64,000 nt of DNA, taken from contig JABCPU010000126.1 of assembly GCA_016800925.1 (NCBI GenBank), forward strand, positions 62,001-126,000. Reading direction: 5' to 3'. Shown piece after piece: positions 37,640-49,137 of the stretch; position 1 is the stretch's first letter, and each line of letters starts with the position of its first letter. Source of the DNA: Suillus spraguei (Eukaryota; Basidiomycota; Agaricomycetes; Boletales; Suillaceae). Both the position numbers and the translations under genes were made by a program. Below the pieces are notes generated by a model. That model saw nothing but the letters and a program-made list of their open reading frames with translations. It did no database searches and was not told the DNA's origin.

Positions 37640-39126
37640 TATAACAAAACTGACCTTGTTTATAGTAGGCTACCATGCCTAAGAGAAGTTATCAGCAAGC
37701 TCCTTGTATAATGTATCAAGGACTTCGATGCATTACCCCCATCACTTGTAAAGGACCCGCATATCAAGATTTTAGGACGTGTTAATGAGTTATGCGATAT
37801 CTTCGTGAATGGCAGTCATGTCTTGCGCAGCGGAATCGTGCGCTCTATTCTATTTTCGAGAGGGATACACGGCACTGCTCCATATTTCAGGTCTTTTGAA
37901 AAAACCGGAAGAGTATGTTCCACTGGATGATGTCGAAAACCCCTATTGAGCGAGATCCAAGTAATGGGTAACATATATGACGTCAACGGGGTCATCCTTG
38001 TTGTGGCAGTTGGACAGCAGCTCAACCAACCATCAAGGGTAATTGGATGGGAGCTTCCGAACACAAAGGCAAACCTCATTGCTCAATCCACTAAACTCTA
38101 AGTTACTCCGTCTGAGCGCTGTCTTGCAGGTATTAATGACGTGCTGGATTAAGTCATTGACCCACTCATACTAAGCACCCATTTTAGATGCTTCGAAGTG
38201 CTCGAGGGTTGTGTTAGGTAGGTACTAACTCCTCATAACTATTGCCTTAGCCTAAGTTGCCTGTGACATTAGCGATTTGGTTGGAATTCAAGTTAGTGTT
38301 TGCAAGGCACATGTACAAGAAGCTGTCAAATCAGCCTTGGCTCTGCAAACTACACCCAGAACACGCACTATTTCAAACACTCCGTGGAAAATGGCTGGCT
38401 CATTTATAACACAGTTCGGAGTAGAGTTTCTCAGTACAAGGTCCCCGTAGATCATATTCGACAGCATCATCCAACCACGTCGATTGTGAGGAAAAGTCGA
38501 TGATGACAGAACAAGAGATAGAATCAGACTGGGAATATCCTCCAGAAATGGTGCGGGAAGCAAAGGAAACACTATTGGATGGTCCACCAAAGGCAATGGG
38601 TTGTGCCGCTCCAGCAAGGGCAGTGGAGTGTTCCAGTGGCAAGGATAACGGATTATATTCCATCGCTCGTTTCGCAGTCTTCAACACCGGTACCACCGGC
38701 TATGCTCGCCGTATCTCCATTGACACAGGCTCCTACTTGGGCTTCAGCCCCTTCATCCCGCGTTCACTCGATGTCGGAGACACTCGAGGCCAAAATTTTG
38801 AGGGCGCTTGCAGATGCGAATCTTTGGACAATGGTCCTTGCACGTCTGTTACCTCCCGATCCCTTCAAGAAAGAGCTTATTGTGATGGCTGATGTCCAAA
38901 TCTAGTGCATATTCCTCTGACGATCGAGCATGCTTTCCATCACACCCTGGTGGAACAACTGCGGCAGAGCCTTCTCACGAGTTTGCTGATCGATGTTGCG
39001 TCTAAGCCCCACTTCTCTGAGCGTATGAACGAGTTGGTAAGCAAAAACCCTTCCGTTGCTCAGAAATGCGCATCGCTCTTGACAGCGCCCATCAGACATT
39101 TGCCAGAGTCTCATGACTTTCAGTAA
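37640..39126 (+). pseudogene. Relic of a dynamin-like GTPase (stalk and GED part)
   Basis: Dynamins are membrane-remodelling GTPases. Reading across three frames gives, in order, LPPSLVKDPHIKILGRVNEL and TALLHISGLL with PEEYVPLDDVENP (middle domain), then ELPNTKANLIAQSTKL, VTPSERCLAGINDVLD and THFRCFEVLEGCV, then TQNTHYF near 38355. The effector domain follows: LEAKILRALADANLWTMVLA, PFKKELIVMADVQ, VHIPLTIEHAFHHTLVEQLR and FSERMNELVSKNPSVAQK, ending at 39126. The GTPase domain is absent, at least three stops occur (for example at 38903-38905), and about ten residues usually found between MADVQ and HIPLTIEH are missing. I recognise this from the pattern of the fungal GED domain; the assignment is good but not certain. 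Confidence 0.7.
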
Positions 39127-39308
39127 TAGCTGATCGCTATGAGGAGTTACGATGTATACTTTTGTGTAAACATAGATGTTCAACGTTCACCCCCTTTTGA
39201 CCTGTGCTGTGGTTCATTAGTGCTTAAATTGCATAGTCGCAAACGAAGGAATCAGATTATTTGCTCATACTAGTACTTTGCTACCTAAAACCTATGACCT
39301 AAGGTGGC

Positions 39309-40332
39309 TCACCTGACTCCTTGATCGATGTCGACTGGATTCCACGTAGTTGCGCCTTGCTTCCCGCGGTCCAATGCATCGAGGTTTGCCATGTCCATAG
39401 GTTCAATATTCCAACCAGATGCTTGGCCATTGGATATGAAACATTTGTGCGAGGATTTCGGCAGAGGCATAAATCTGAGCGAAGTCGGAGAATACAGGGA
39501 AATACCAATCGCGTCGCTCAGGAATATGCCTGGCCAACGATGTTGTTCTTCCTACAATATTCGACGGTGGGTATTGCTGGCAGAGGTGACGGATGCAACT
39601 GATGACAGTTTCAGCCTCCCCGCAATGGTTGCGTGAGTCAATTACAGAAATGCTCACCTCTACTTGGTTCACAACAGGTATCTCTAGACCAGTCTCACGA
39701 ATCACTTCGCTGAACTATGTAACTATCAACCGTGAAGGTTTCCATGAGTGATGATACTTACTAGTTGGAAACACCGACAGATTTGATCATCCCGTTCGCC
39801 TTGCCGTCTAGAAAAACCCTATAGGCGGCAAGACGCGTGTCCTTAGCTCCAATGGCGCTGTAGATTAGGTATAAATCATAATAAGTACGCTAGTACCTGT
39901 CTTGCAACCCATATCAACTTATTAGGAAGACACAAGATTTGCAAGATCCAAGGTTCGCAACCAAGTCTTTCAAAGCAGCCGTCGTGCCATCATAGGTGAA
40001 ATCATTGCGGAAGACCTTGGAAGCTTAGCGACCTTAGAGACTACCGTGACAAAGGGGACCTGATAGGTGAGAGGTAAATGTCCAGGAACTCCCGGATGAG
40101 ACGTCCTCACTGATAAAGATTTTCTCGTGCTCAACACCACTTCGCCATTCCCCAACACCGATTTGAACTTCATTCTCGTAGTGCCGGCCCCCTCAATCAT
40201 GATAATGATCTAACTCGGTTTTGAAACTCTGACTGATATGCATTACCCACCGGTACCCATTTTGAAGGTCAACCTTGCAAGCTTCCGCGCGCATTCCTTG
40301 TTCATATAGACACCAAACCCAAGAGTGGGCAT
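39309..40332 (-). pseudogene. Relic of an aldo-keto reductase
   Basis: Aldo-keto reductases are NADPH-dependent TIM-barrel enzymes. The minus strand opens at 40332 with MPTLGFGVYMNKECA, then a frame change to EACKVDLQNGYRW. Next come REKIF-like GVEHEKIFISEDV, FTYDGTTAALKDLVANLG, and the conserved GKANGMIKSVGVSN, EIPVVNQVE, LHPSPLP and VEYCRKNNIVGQAYS followed by a stop. The section that should hold about 30 residues with the RWS motif is missing. The end is preserved as MPLPKSSHKCFISNGQASG and MDMANLDALDRGKQGATTWN, stop at 39309. Several frameshifts plus a deletion mark it as a pseudogene. Confidence 0.85.
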
Positions 40333-41072
40333 GGTGTGACCTAGATGATTTATACTGGTAAGATACTAAGTGGACCTATGATAGTAGAAATTCACCATTG
40401 GAGAGTGTGACTGTTTCAACAATGACTTAGAGCTAGAGGGTAAGAATGGGGAAAGAGCCATTTATGCGAATCCGAAACGTACAGTGTGCTTGGGAGCTGA
40501 TGAATATTGTATGCACAGCTGATATGGAAGCCAACCCTAGCCGCTGAGCCTCTTCGTCCCGGGATTGATACGAATGCAGTCAACTATGTCAAGCAAGCTG
40601 CATCGTAAACCAAGGATTTTGTAGAGTCGACGCTTCTGGCTAAAGCCCAATTTATGTTTTTTTTGCCACCAATTGATCACCACGACGAGTCTGGTTGAAG
40701 CGTCACTTCCGGAGCAGAGACTAGTGGAAGATTTCCGCCGACGTTAGTAGGCGGCATTTTCCGATATGTTCGACTAGTGTTTGCAGAGGCGAATACGGTA
40801 CATTATTGTTCAAACGTTCAACGTTCACAAAAACTTCCCTTGTTCTTTTTCATGAGCAATCACTAATTAGGTTAGCAGATATAGTCGAACTGACGTGACT
40901 GTCTCGTACTGTCGCATTGAATTCACTCGAGTCAGTCAAGCTCTTCTGGAGCAACGTCGCCGTGGCTCACATCCTCCGATTCAAACGCGAGTCCCGTGAG
41001 CGTCTTCCGCTCACAACATTTTCATCGCTCGGTCAATTTCGTCACGTCCTTGCGAGATTTTTAACAGTAGCC
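40333..41072. other. Intergenic between AKR relic (-) and PUS9 (+)
   Basis: This 740-bp stretch must include the PUS9 promoter. The PUS9 frame is open upstream to 40917, but without an ATG, so any N-terminal extension would need a non-AUG start. No other feature seen. Confidence 0.5.
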
Positions 41073-43126
41073 ATGTCCGATGGAGTCGTACCTGATGAGC
41101 CACGATCACCTCCATCGTCACAAAAGGATGTAGGGTTGAAGAAGCTCGCACCATATTGGTATCCGTATACAACTATGGCAAAGGAGCGCTGGCTTGGGCG
41201 GGAGATCCTAGAAATCGTGTCGACAGAATTCAGGGATCGATCCATGGAGTACTATGTAGGTGTTCACAAGTCAATTGTCCATTTCTTCTCTAGAAGTCAC
41301 TATTCATTGCACAGCGGTACGCCCTTGAATCCGGAGTGACAACAATTAATGGCAAGGTCGCAAAACCAGACACAGTCGTGAGGAATGGCGATCGTATAGA
41401 GTGAGCCCACTTCCTCTGCATTAGAAGCATACTTCTATTCAATGTTGTAGGAATGTTGTGCACCGACATGAGCCTCCGGTCACATCTACACCCGTCAAAA
41501 TTGTATTGCATGACAAGGAGCGCGACTTTCTGGTCGTTGATAAACCTGGTAGCATAGTTCGTCTTTAGTAAATCTACTCACAGTGCAACTGACTTAAAGA
41601 TGTGACACAGCCAGTACACGCATCTGGTCGGTACTACCGCCACAGCTTGGTAGAGATCCTTCGTAATGAGTTGGGTTTTCCGAAAATTTATAGTGGGCTC
41701 ACATCTGTTCGAAAATAAACCTTGCTGATTCGGCTACAGCGATTAACCGCCTGGATAGACTTACATCTGGTCTAATGATCGTACCATTGAATGCTGATTT
41801 GGCGCGTTCGTTATCAGGCGAATTCGTTAATGGTCTAATCCGCAAAGAGTATATTGCTCGCTGCAAAGGGGAATTTCCTGCGTGAGTTTTTTTAACATCC
41901 ATCTTCCCATATGGGTGTAGTGAAGAAACGGTATAGTGAAGAAATGATATGCGAAGAGCCGCTCCTGACTGTTGATCGACAAATGGGGCTTAACATAGTG
42001 CACCCAGAAGGTAAGGTACGTGCCGGCTTAAGCTGTCGGTAAAGTTTTTGACGCTTTGCAGCCAGCGAAGACGATTTTCAACCGGCTTCATTACGATTCT
42101 GCGAGCAACACGAGTGTGCTTCACTGTGAGACTTCCAGTCATATACTGTATTTGATGATCACACTCATTCTTTCTCCCTAGGTCGCCCCATGACAGGTCG
42201 ATGTAGGGATCACACAGATGGGACGCCTCATATTCCTGACCGACTTTGTTGCAGCACATCAGATACGAGTTCATCTACAATACCTCGGCCATCCAATAGC
42301 CAATGACCCTGTTTACTCTGAAGAACGAATATGGGTGAGGGTCCTCGTTTGGTCTCTGAAATACCTTTTATATCGCCCACTCCCTTTAGGGAACTAATTT
42401 GGGCAAAGGGGGCGTCGATGTTATTCCTTGCGAGGACCGTGCTGCACCGGCGCCACCAGCGCATCTGCTCAGTGACAATAGTCCGGAAGCTCTTAACCTG
42501 AAACCCTCCGACGACACAGACTCACCATTACTGTTTACTTCGGAAGAGAAGAGTGATGCGAAAGCCAGATTACTTCCCCGCGAAACCGGACACGATATTG
42601 GAATGGGATCACCGGTCCCATTGTCGTCTGAAGCAGTGGATGTTATAACAAAGCTCCGAAATATGAAGGTGGGTGATTCACAGCATGGGCAAGTATGTGA
42701 CGCACTGATAGAAAATAGGATGAAGATGAGGATTGGAGTCGCTGGCGAGATGTCGTTTTTCGAGCGAAAGGCTCGCTTGCACCAAAAGATATCCCTCGTG
42801 CGCCCCTTCCTCCGCAGAACAAACGTAAAAAAGGGGGTCCTTCCCTCCCTCAAACTCCTCTGCCGGAAGATATATCCTTGGCCCCACAGTTGACTGAAGG
42901 GGAGGTTCTAGCACGGCTCTCACAGATGGAGGCCTCCTCCCCAGCTGTCGACATGGCGACAGGAACACTGTATTGTTCAGAGTGCTACTTACCGTTGCAT
43001 CCTGATCCAAAGCCAGAAAAGTTGTACATTTTTCTGCATGCCCTTAGATATACTACGAGCCTCGGGTGCTTTGAGACGGATTTACCAGAGTGGGCAGCTG
43101 AAGGATGGAAGTGGGACCGGGCCTAG
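41073..43126 (+). CDS. PUS9: tRNA pseudouridine synthase, PUS9/RluA family
   Basis: Pus9 and its paralogue Rib2/Pus8 make pseudouridine 32 in tRNA. ATG 41073 gives [20 protein letters not shown], then the conserved [19 protein letters not shown]. An S4-like part follows ([29 protein letters not shown]), then [25 protein letters not shown] and the catalytic motif [12 protein letters not shown] (aspartate codon 41754-41756). Further blocks are [35 protein letters not shown] and [18 protein letters not shown]. The C-terminal section after about 42400 is a low-complexity acidic and Ser/Pro-rich stretch ending in [20 protein letters not shown], near the usual zinc-like CxxC end of the family. About eleven short introns, no frame breaks. 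There is no deaminase domain, which favours PUS9 over RIB2. Confidence 0.93.
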
Positions 43127-43602
43127 ACGGGTACTATGCTATTTTCTTCATACCAAGTACTAGTACTGTCCCAAGAAGCACAGCGAAGTTTGTTGGAAAT
43201 TTGTCCAAACTTTTTTTTTTCCTTGTTCCTTCAGAATCTCATAATTATAGTGAACATAGTCACATCATGAAAAAATTTTAAAACTTCTTTTTGAATTTGC
43301 TCGTATAACACCGGTATCGTGAGTGTTAAACAAGTTGCGAAGCTTCGCGAAGAGGCTGATGGGTTATTGCTGCAAGCTACCGTGTAAACTTACGTAAGTT
43401 GCAATAAAAATAGACTTGTTTACTCGGAGGCCGGGGCGTTAGCTCAAGCATTTCAAAGCTTCAACGTCAACATATTGCTCAGACGAAAATATCTTGAGCA
43501 TCCACACCTACATCTGAGTCTTATTGAATCTCGATTATAACTTTATGGACCGATGGTAAGTCGCTATCCCTGCGTACGCTACCTTGACAGCTGATAAGTG
43601 AC
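43127..43602. other. Intergenic, PUS9 3' end to transporter start
   Basis: It holds the transporter promoter. A T9 run lies near 43212. Nothing else is recognised. Confidence 0.5.
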
Positions 43603-46082
43603 ATGATCCTCGAGACAAATCATGACTATGTAGTTCTTCCGACGTCGGGCGAGCCAAGGGAAGATGTCAGCGAGGACACCGACCTTATTCTAGAATCATT
43701 ACTACGGGACAATAAGGGTGTTACGCTGGACACACCGCATGGAGGCTCTCTAGTTGTTCATGAAGATGGTCATACCTATAACTATTCATACGGACCAAGC
43801 GGAATTCCAGGTCTGGTTCGCAATCGTTATGCTGTGGCGTGCGCAGCGTTTGCTGGTATTGGCGGTATTTCATTCGGGTATGATCAAGGCGTTATTTCCA
43901 ACGTCCTCGTCATGAAAGACTTTCTGAGTCGGTGGCCAATCGGTCCATGGGAGAAGGGATTAATGAGTATGCAAAGCCGCGGTCTCATCTGGTATATCTA
44001 CTCATACTGGAAATGGCAGCTGCTGTTCTCGAACTTGGCGCATTGTTTGGTGCCATTACGAGCGGCATTGTTGCTGACAAGTATTGCAGACGTCATTCCA
44101 TTTTCTTCGCGTCCAGTGGGTTATTTGTTTATCCCAAAAAAGCAACCTAACAACGGACTGTGTCAGTTATTTTCTGCCTTGGTTCAGGGATGCAATGCGG
44201 GGCGCAGTCGTTGAATGATCTTATCATTGGGCGAGCAATTGGTGGCTTCGGAGTTGGGGCCCTAAGGTAATTTCGAAACTTGAATGGACTATACTTATGT
44301 AACTGAGTGGTGATAGCATGCTTTCGCCGCTTTACATGGCCGAGATTAGCCCTCCAGAGCTCCGCGGCTCACTTATGTCGCTTGAGCAACTCGCTATCGT
44401 CCTTGGAGTTGTATTTGGTTTTTGGACAGGTTTTCTTACGAGACACAGTTCGTATTTTTGGCATGAATCTCGATTATTCTCATTTGTTGTATTGGGACTT
44501 AGTTGCCGGATCGGCTTCATGGAGAATTCCACTAGCACTCCAATTCCTCCCGGGTATCTCGCTTTGCCTGGGATGCTTTGTTCTGCCACCTTCACCCCGA
44601 CTGCTGGTTCTTCGTGGTTGCATCGATGACGCACGAAATACTTTGGCGAAACTTCGTTTGCGCACCCCTGACGAAGCAAAGGAAGATCCATTGATTCAGG
44701 CATTTTTTTCCCTCCTACCTGTGTCTACATCTAATGATGCGTCATAGCTTGAGCTGTTGGAAATGCAAATTAATGTTGCTCTCGTCCAACAAAAATTAAA
44801 AGACGGACTCTCACGCGAGACATGGACAACCCTCTTCGGCCGGGAGTACGTCAGACGGACTCTTATTGGCATCATGATCATGTTTTTTCAACGTGAGTAT
44901 CATCAAGTGTCATTTTTATATATTGCGTGCGAGTCTGTGCCTGAACATGAATTGTGCTATAGAGTGGAGCGGCATTAATGCACTTCTTTACTATGGTCCA
45001 ACTCTGGTCGAAACCATAGGGATGCGCGGGGATACTGTCACGCTTCTCGTTTCAGGTGGAATCGGAATTGTCCAGTTTCTTGCAGTTTTTCCGGTTATTA
45101 TATTTCTCGACCGATGGGGTATGTGCTTTTGTCATTTTTGTAACTTCATCTTAGTGTGCTTCCCATAGGCCGTAAACCCCTTCTCAAAGGTTGCCATGCT
45201 TGTTCTTGAATCACCTTATAGTGACTCACTACAGTAAAGGGGGCAGCGCAATTATGGCTGTGTCGCATTTCACGATTGCAATCTTAGTGTGTACATCATT
45301 CATGGTCAGCGCATACTGAGCCACAAGAATTCCTTCTTCTACAGATCCAGCTTTTTCAGGACGACTGGGGATCGAACACCATAGCTGCTTGGGTAGCGGT
45401 GTTGTACGTTCTTTTAAGTACTCCGCTTCTCTTCACTTATTCTTATTCACGTGAAATGATCCCTTACAGTTGCATGTACATATTCACTGCAGCCTATGGC
45501 ATGTCCTTTGGACCTATTGGTTGGGTTCTTCCCAGTGAGGTATTCCCTCTTTCTATGCGAAGCAAGGGGGTTTCCCTATCAACGGCATCGAACTGGATCA
45601 ATAACTGTTTGTTTTATTGTCCGTTTCCGTAACTCACACTGACACGAGCCCCTTTCCCCCCTGTGGCTCCCATTCCTGTGTAGTCTTGATTGGCCTGATC
45701 ACACCGCCGCTAATGGAGATGTCTTCTGCGTATGTCTATCCTTTGTATTCAAATATCCCGGCAGTGATATATCGTTTGTGGACCCTGCATTCTTTGGTAG
45801 CGCGACCTTTATGATTTTCGCGTGTGCCTGTTTCGGGGCCTACTTGTGGTCTAGCTATGTTGTGCCGGAGACGGCGGGTGTTTCCCTTGAAGAAATGGAT
45901 GCAGTCTTTGGTTCTACAGCAGGTCAAGAAGACCGCAAACGGAAATTCGAGGTATGAGATTTCCTAAATCGGTGTATGTACTAGTCTTCATATTCTGAAC
46001 GTTATCCCAGCTGGAACGAGAACTTGGCCTGCATGGCTTGATTAAGCGTCTCGTTGCTTCGGAAACACTAGGTCACGAGTAA
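43603..46082 (+). CDS. MFS sugar transporter (12 TM type)
   Basis: It is a plasma-membrane proton-coupled or facilitative sugar or polyol carrier. ATG 43603 starts an unusually long hydrophilic N terminus of about 80 residues before the first helix. Family motifs are GISFGYDQGVISN, GALFGAITSGIVADKYCRR (loop 2-3), RAIGGFGVGALSMLSPLYMA with EISPPELRGSL, LPPSPRLLVLRG, QQWSGINALLYYGP, LDRWG, GMSFGPIGWVLPSEVFPLSM and the C-terminal PETAGVSLEEMD. About eight introns join these in frame; the joint near 44882-44955 restores FFQQWSG. The end is TAA 46080-46082. No break seen. Its closest group may be the fungal quinate/glucose carriers, but the substrate cannot be fixed from sequence alone. Confidence 0.92.
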
Positions 46083-46389
46083 CGACAACTCTAATACATT
46101 CAACACAATGTGGTATCTTCTACGTATCTAGATTAACCATGTTACCATGCTATCTGGATACAATATAGCGCACTAATACTCGAGATGGTTCCCGTCATTA
46201 TACATGTTTTTTCTCCAAGAATTATACATGCCTTTCTCTCCAAGAATACGGACGGATTACTGAACGTCCCGACTGATAAATATGTTAAGATAACGAGCGT
46301 GTGCCAGGACATGGTAAGGAGCGTGAGAAGGAGCGTATGAGTCGAGTTAAGGTGTGGTGGTGTGAATGCTATGCGCTACATCGAGGGAA
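46083..46389. other. Convergent 3' intergenic gap
   Basis: About 307 bp lie between the stops of the transporter (+) and the unrecognised gene (-). Two short near-repeats, each containing TTCTCCAAGAAT, lie at about 46207-46250. No gene. Confidence 0.5.
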
Positions 46390-47487
46390 CTAATTGGAAG
46401 TAGTACGCCGCCGCCTTGTGAAAGTACTGTATGCGCCTGAAAAGAGCTTAAGCTTCCCGGAAGGAGTATCAGGCGGGTCCTGTGCCGTATGTTTGCGGCG
46501 GGAGTCACGTTGCTGCGGCACGGGGAAGAAGTGCACCGAATGGTTCGCGTTTTGGTATAACATGCGTGACTCAGACCCTGCAATCATCATGTGCCGGGGA
46601 GATTGCGGCGAGTATGATTCGGGGGAAGGAAAAGACTTTGAATCCCGCGGTCAGACATGTGATAAGACGAGAACATCAGTGGATGCTCACAACTTTGTGC
46701 TCCATCTGCGTCACGATACGATCAGGGTACCTCCGTTCTGATTTTTCCAAACCGGTCTCCCTTTCTGTCTGCGGCTGCCGCACCCGTGGCTTCTGCTTTG
46801 GCCGGGCCTGCAGCATCGGCAACTGATATTCATCATCGTACACAGCTTCTGCCCAGCAGATGTCCATGAAACAGTCCTTTGGGGCATACAGAAGTTGCTC
46901 GTCTAGTGAATCAAGACAGGCAACATCAAAATCCACTTCGCGTAAGGAGCTGTCAAAAATCCATATAGAGTACGGGGGTTCACGTCCCGCTAGCTCTGGG
47001 GTCACAGGTACAGGATCGGCTAGAATAGCACTCGAGGAATCCTGCACGAGTGCAGGGCTTTGCGGCTCGTTTGAAGTAGATATGGGGAAGTCTTTGGGAG
47101 GTGGTGTAGGCGGGTGGAAGAAATCGATCGGTGTCGGTGAACGTGGAGGATCAGGATGGTCGTAACGATACTTGGGGGGTAGGTGTGCAAAGGGAATGTG
47201 GGGGATTTGCGCTTCTACTCCCCAGTACTCATCTGAGGTCGCTCGAGGGCGCGTAAAGGATTCTCCAGTGGGAGAGTAGAATGGAGTGGTCTATAAATAC
47301 TTGATCAAAAACCATAGCAAACAAAGAGGACCATATCGGCACGTACGGGGAAGTCAATGCACGAATCATCGATGCTTTTCCTGATAGACGTTGGGAAAGA
47401 TATCTGAGTGGCTCTCGCGAAGCGTGTGGCAAAACGGTCGCGAGGAGTACTTCTGTCAACAGTCAACTTCGTAGACCTCAAGTTCAT
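46390..47487 (-). CDS. Unrecognised fungal protein, three exons
   Basis: I do not recognise the family. ATG 47487-47485 gives MNLRSTKLTVDRSTPRDRFA, basic and without acid residues in the first 10, followed by a donor at GTACGT near 47343. The joined second exon reads TTPFYSPTGESFTRPRATSD, then Pro-rich PDPPRSPTPIDFFHPPTPPP, then an acidic, tryptophan-containing block PPYSIWIFDSSLREVDFDVA and FMDICWAEAVYDDEYQLPML. The third exon ends at 46390 with SFPSPESYSPQSPRHMM and a basic tail. The sustained low-complexity but codon-like composition across two splices argues for a real gene. Exon borders, the start and the third exon are a model. No membrane segment is evident. Confidence 0.6.
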
Positions 47488-49137
47488 CGGAATGATATAT
47501 TTGCAAAAGAAGGAAGGAGAGGATTTCGAAGGGAAATACCACGGCAAGCGCAAACCACCAACACCTTGGGAGGGGAGATATTAGGTCTCGTCGCTAGGTT
47601 TCATCGCTGTCTTTATCCAAAGCAATGCATGGGCGTCAAAAACTTTGCACTAATGCCAAGACCCGAAACCAACCTTATATGAAAATAAAACGTAATGTAT
47701 TGCGTACTGCATGGGCTTCCCTGTTGAGAAGCGGAAATTGAGGTGATAGAAGGTATTGAACCGCCGGGAAGGATCAGGACCATGGGAAGGCAACATGATG
47801 ACTGCAGGATGGATTAGGTTAATTGCTGCACCACGGTCGTATTCGCCTCCCGAATGACCGAGTAGAACGAGTAAAAGGAGGATCAACTTCTGCGGCAGAA
47901 CGACTAGGCGACGACATGAGTAAACGACATATATAGCCCCACGAAGTAAGGGTCAATTTTATAGGGTCCTAGAGTAGGAGCTCGACGACCCTTGATGAAA
48001 ACGAATAGTAATCTATCACACTATGATATAGACTCATGCATCAGGGGATCATACCAAATAAGTGGAAATTTAAAGACACCTTCAATGGGCGTCATACCCC
48101 TTCTTGCGTATCTTGACAAAAAATTTGTTAGTCGGCTGTGTAACATGCCGTACTCGAGGATGAATTGCCCAGTGACTCGGAAGTCAAACTTGAAGCTGTA
48201 ATTCTCTGGCGGTTGTCAGACACGGCATATATGATATCGGTATGCATCAAATCCGTAATGTTGGGAGGAGACCTTTCTGCCGATCGGAGGACGCCACCAT
48301 GCCCCAATTCCGCCTGAATGCACAAACGAAACTTATTACGGGAGCGACACCATCTGGTGGAAACGGTGTGATGGTGTGGCAGCCGCATCAGAGACTAGCT
48401 ATGCAGCGTTAGCATTGTTTAAGATCAACCATACCCCATATTACTTAGCAAATATTCCCTGTCCGAGTAGTAAGCCTAATACGTGAACTTACCGCCAACG
48501 TGTGTGAGTGTGAGATTTGAGACCCTGCAAAATACTGGCATCGGTTGCTTATCACGAGGTCTATCATCAATTCGTGTTAGTACACTAGGGTTGCACAAGA
48601 AACGCTGCGATTACTCCGATGTATTGCTACTGCACAAATAAACACATGGAAAAGACAAACAACGCACACGAAAACGATGTGTAAGTCTCCACAGGGAGAA
48701 ACGAGCTACGGTAGCGGTATAGGCGTGAGTTAAAAGAGAAATTAGCACATCGTCTCAGGTCGGATTCGGTATGGGGACGCGATATGTGAGGTGTACAGTC
48801 CGCATTGACGGGGTTAACGAGAGGCATAAGTGACGCAATGCAACGAGCGTGGGGTGGGCGAGAAACACAATCGGACAAAGAGGATATAAGTCAAGTGTGA
48901 ACATAGAATGGAAAGAAAGCAAAAGATAAAGCGGACACAAAAGTGTGAGTAAAGTAACACTAACAACGGCCACGCTGAAAAAGCGAAGTGAATAAAGAGC
49001 ACAACAACCAATAACCCAATGGGTCCCCCCTCACGAGGACATCCGAGGCTATCCTTCCCATCCACTCGTTGTTGGTGACTTTTTCGAGAGGGAGATACAC
49101 GGGGTATACGGCAGGCACCTCCACAGCAGAGCACACC
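47488..49137. other. Intergenic, 1.65 kb, no gene recognised
   Basis: It contains the promoter of the preceding minus-strand gene and the 3' side of the RNA-binding gene. Small frames at 47650-47886 and 48128-48388 (minus) have no recognisable features. Confidence 0.45.

Noticed and set aside
40917..41072. N-terminal extension of PUS9 as a mitochondrial targeting peptide
   Set aside because: The frame is open and basic, but its first codon is TTG and there is no ATG before 41073, so I kept the ATG start.
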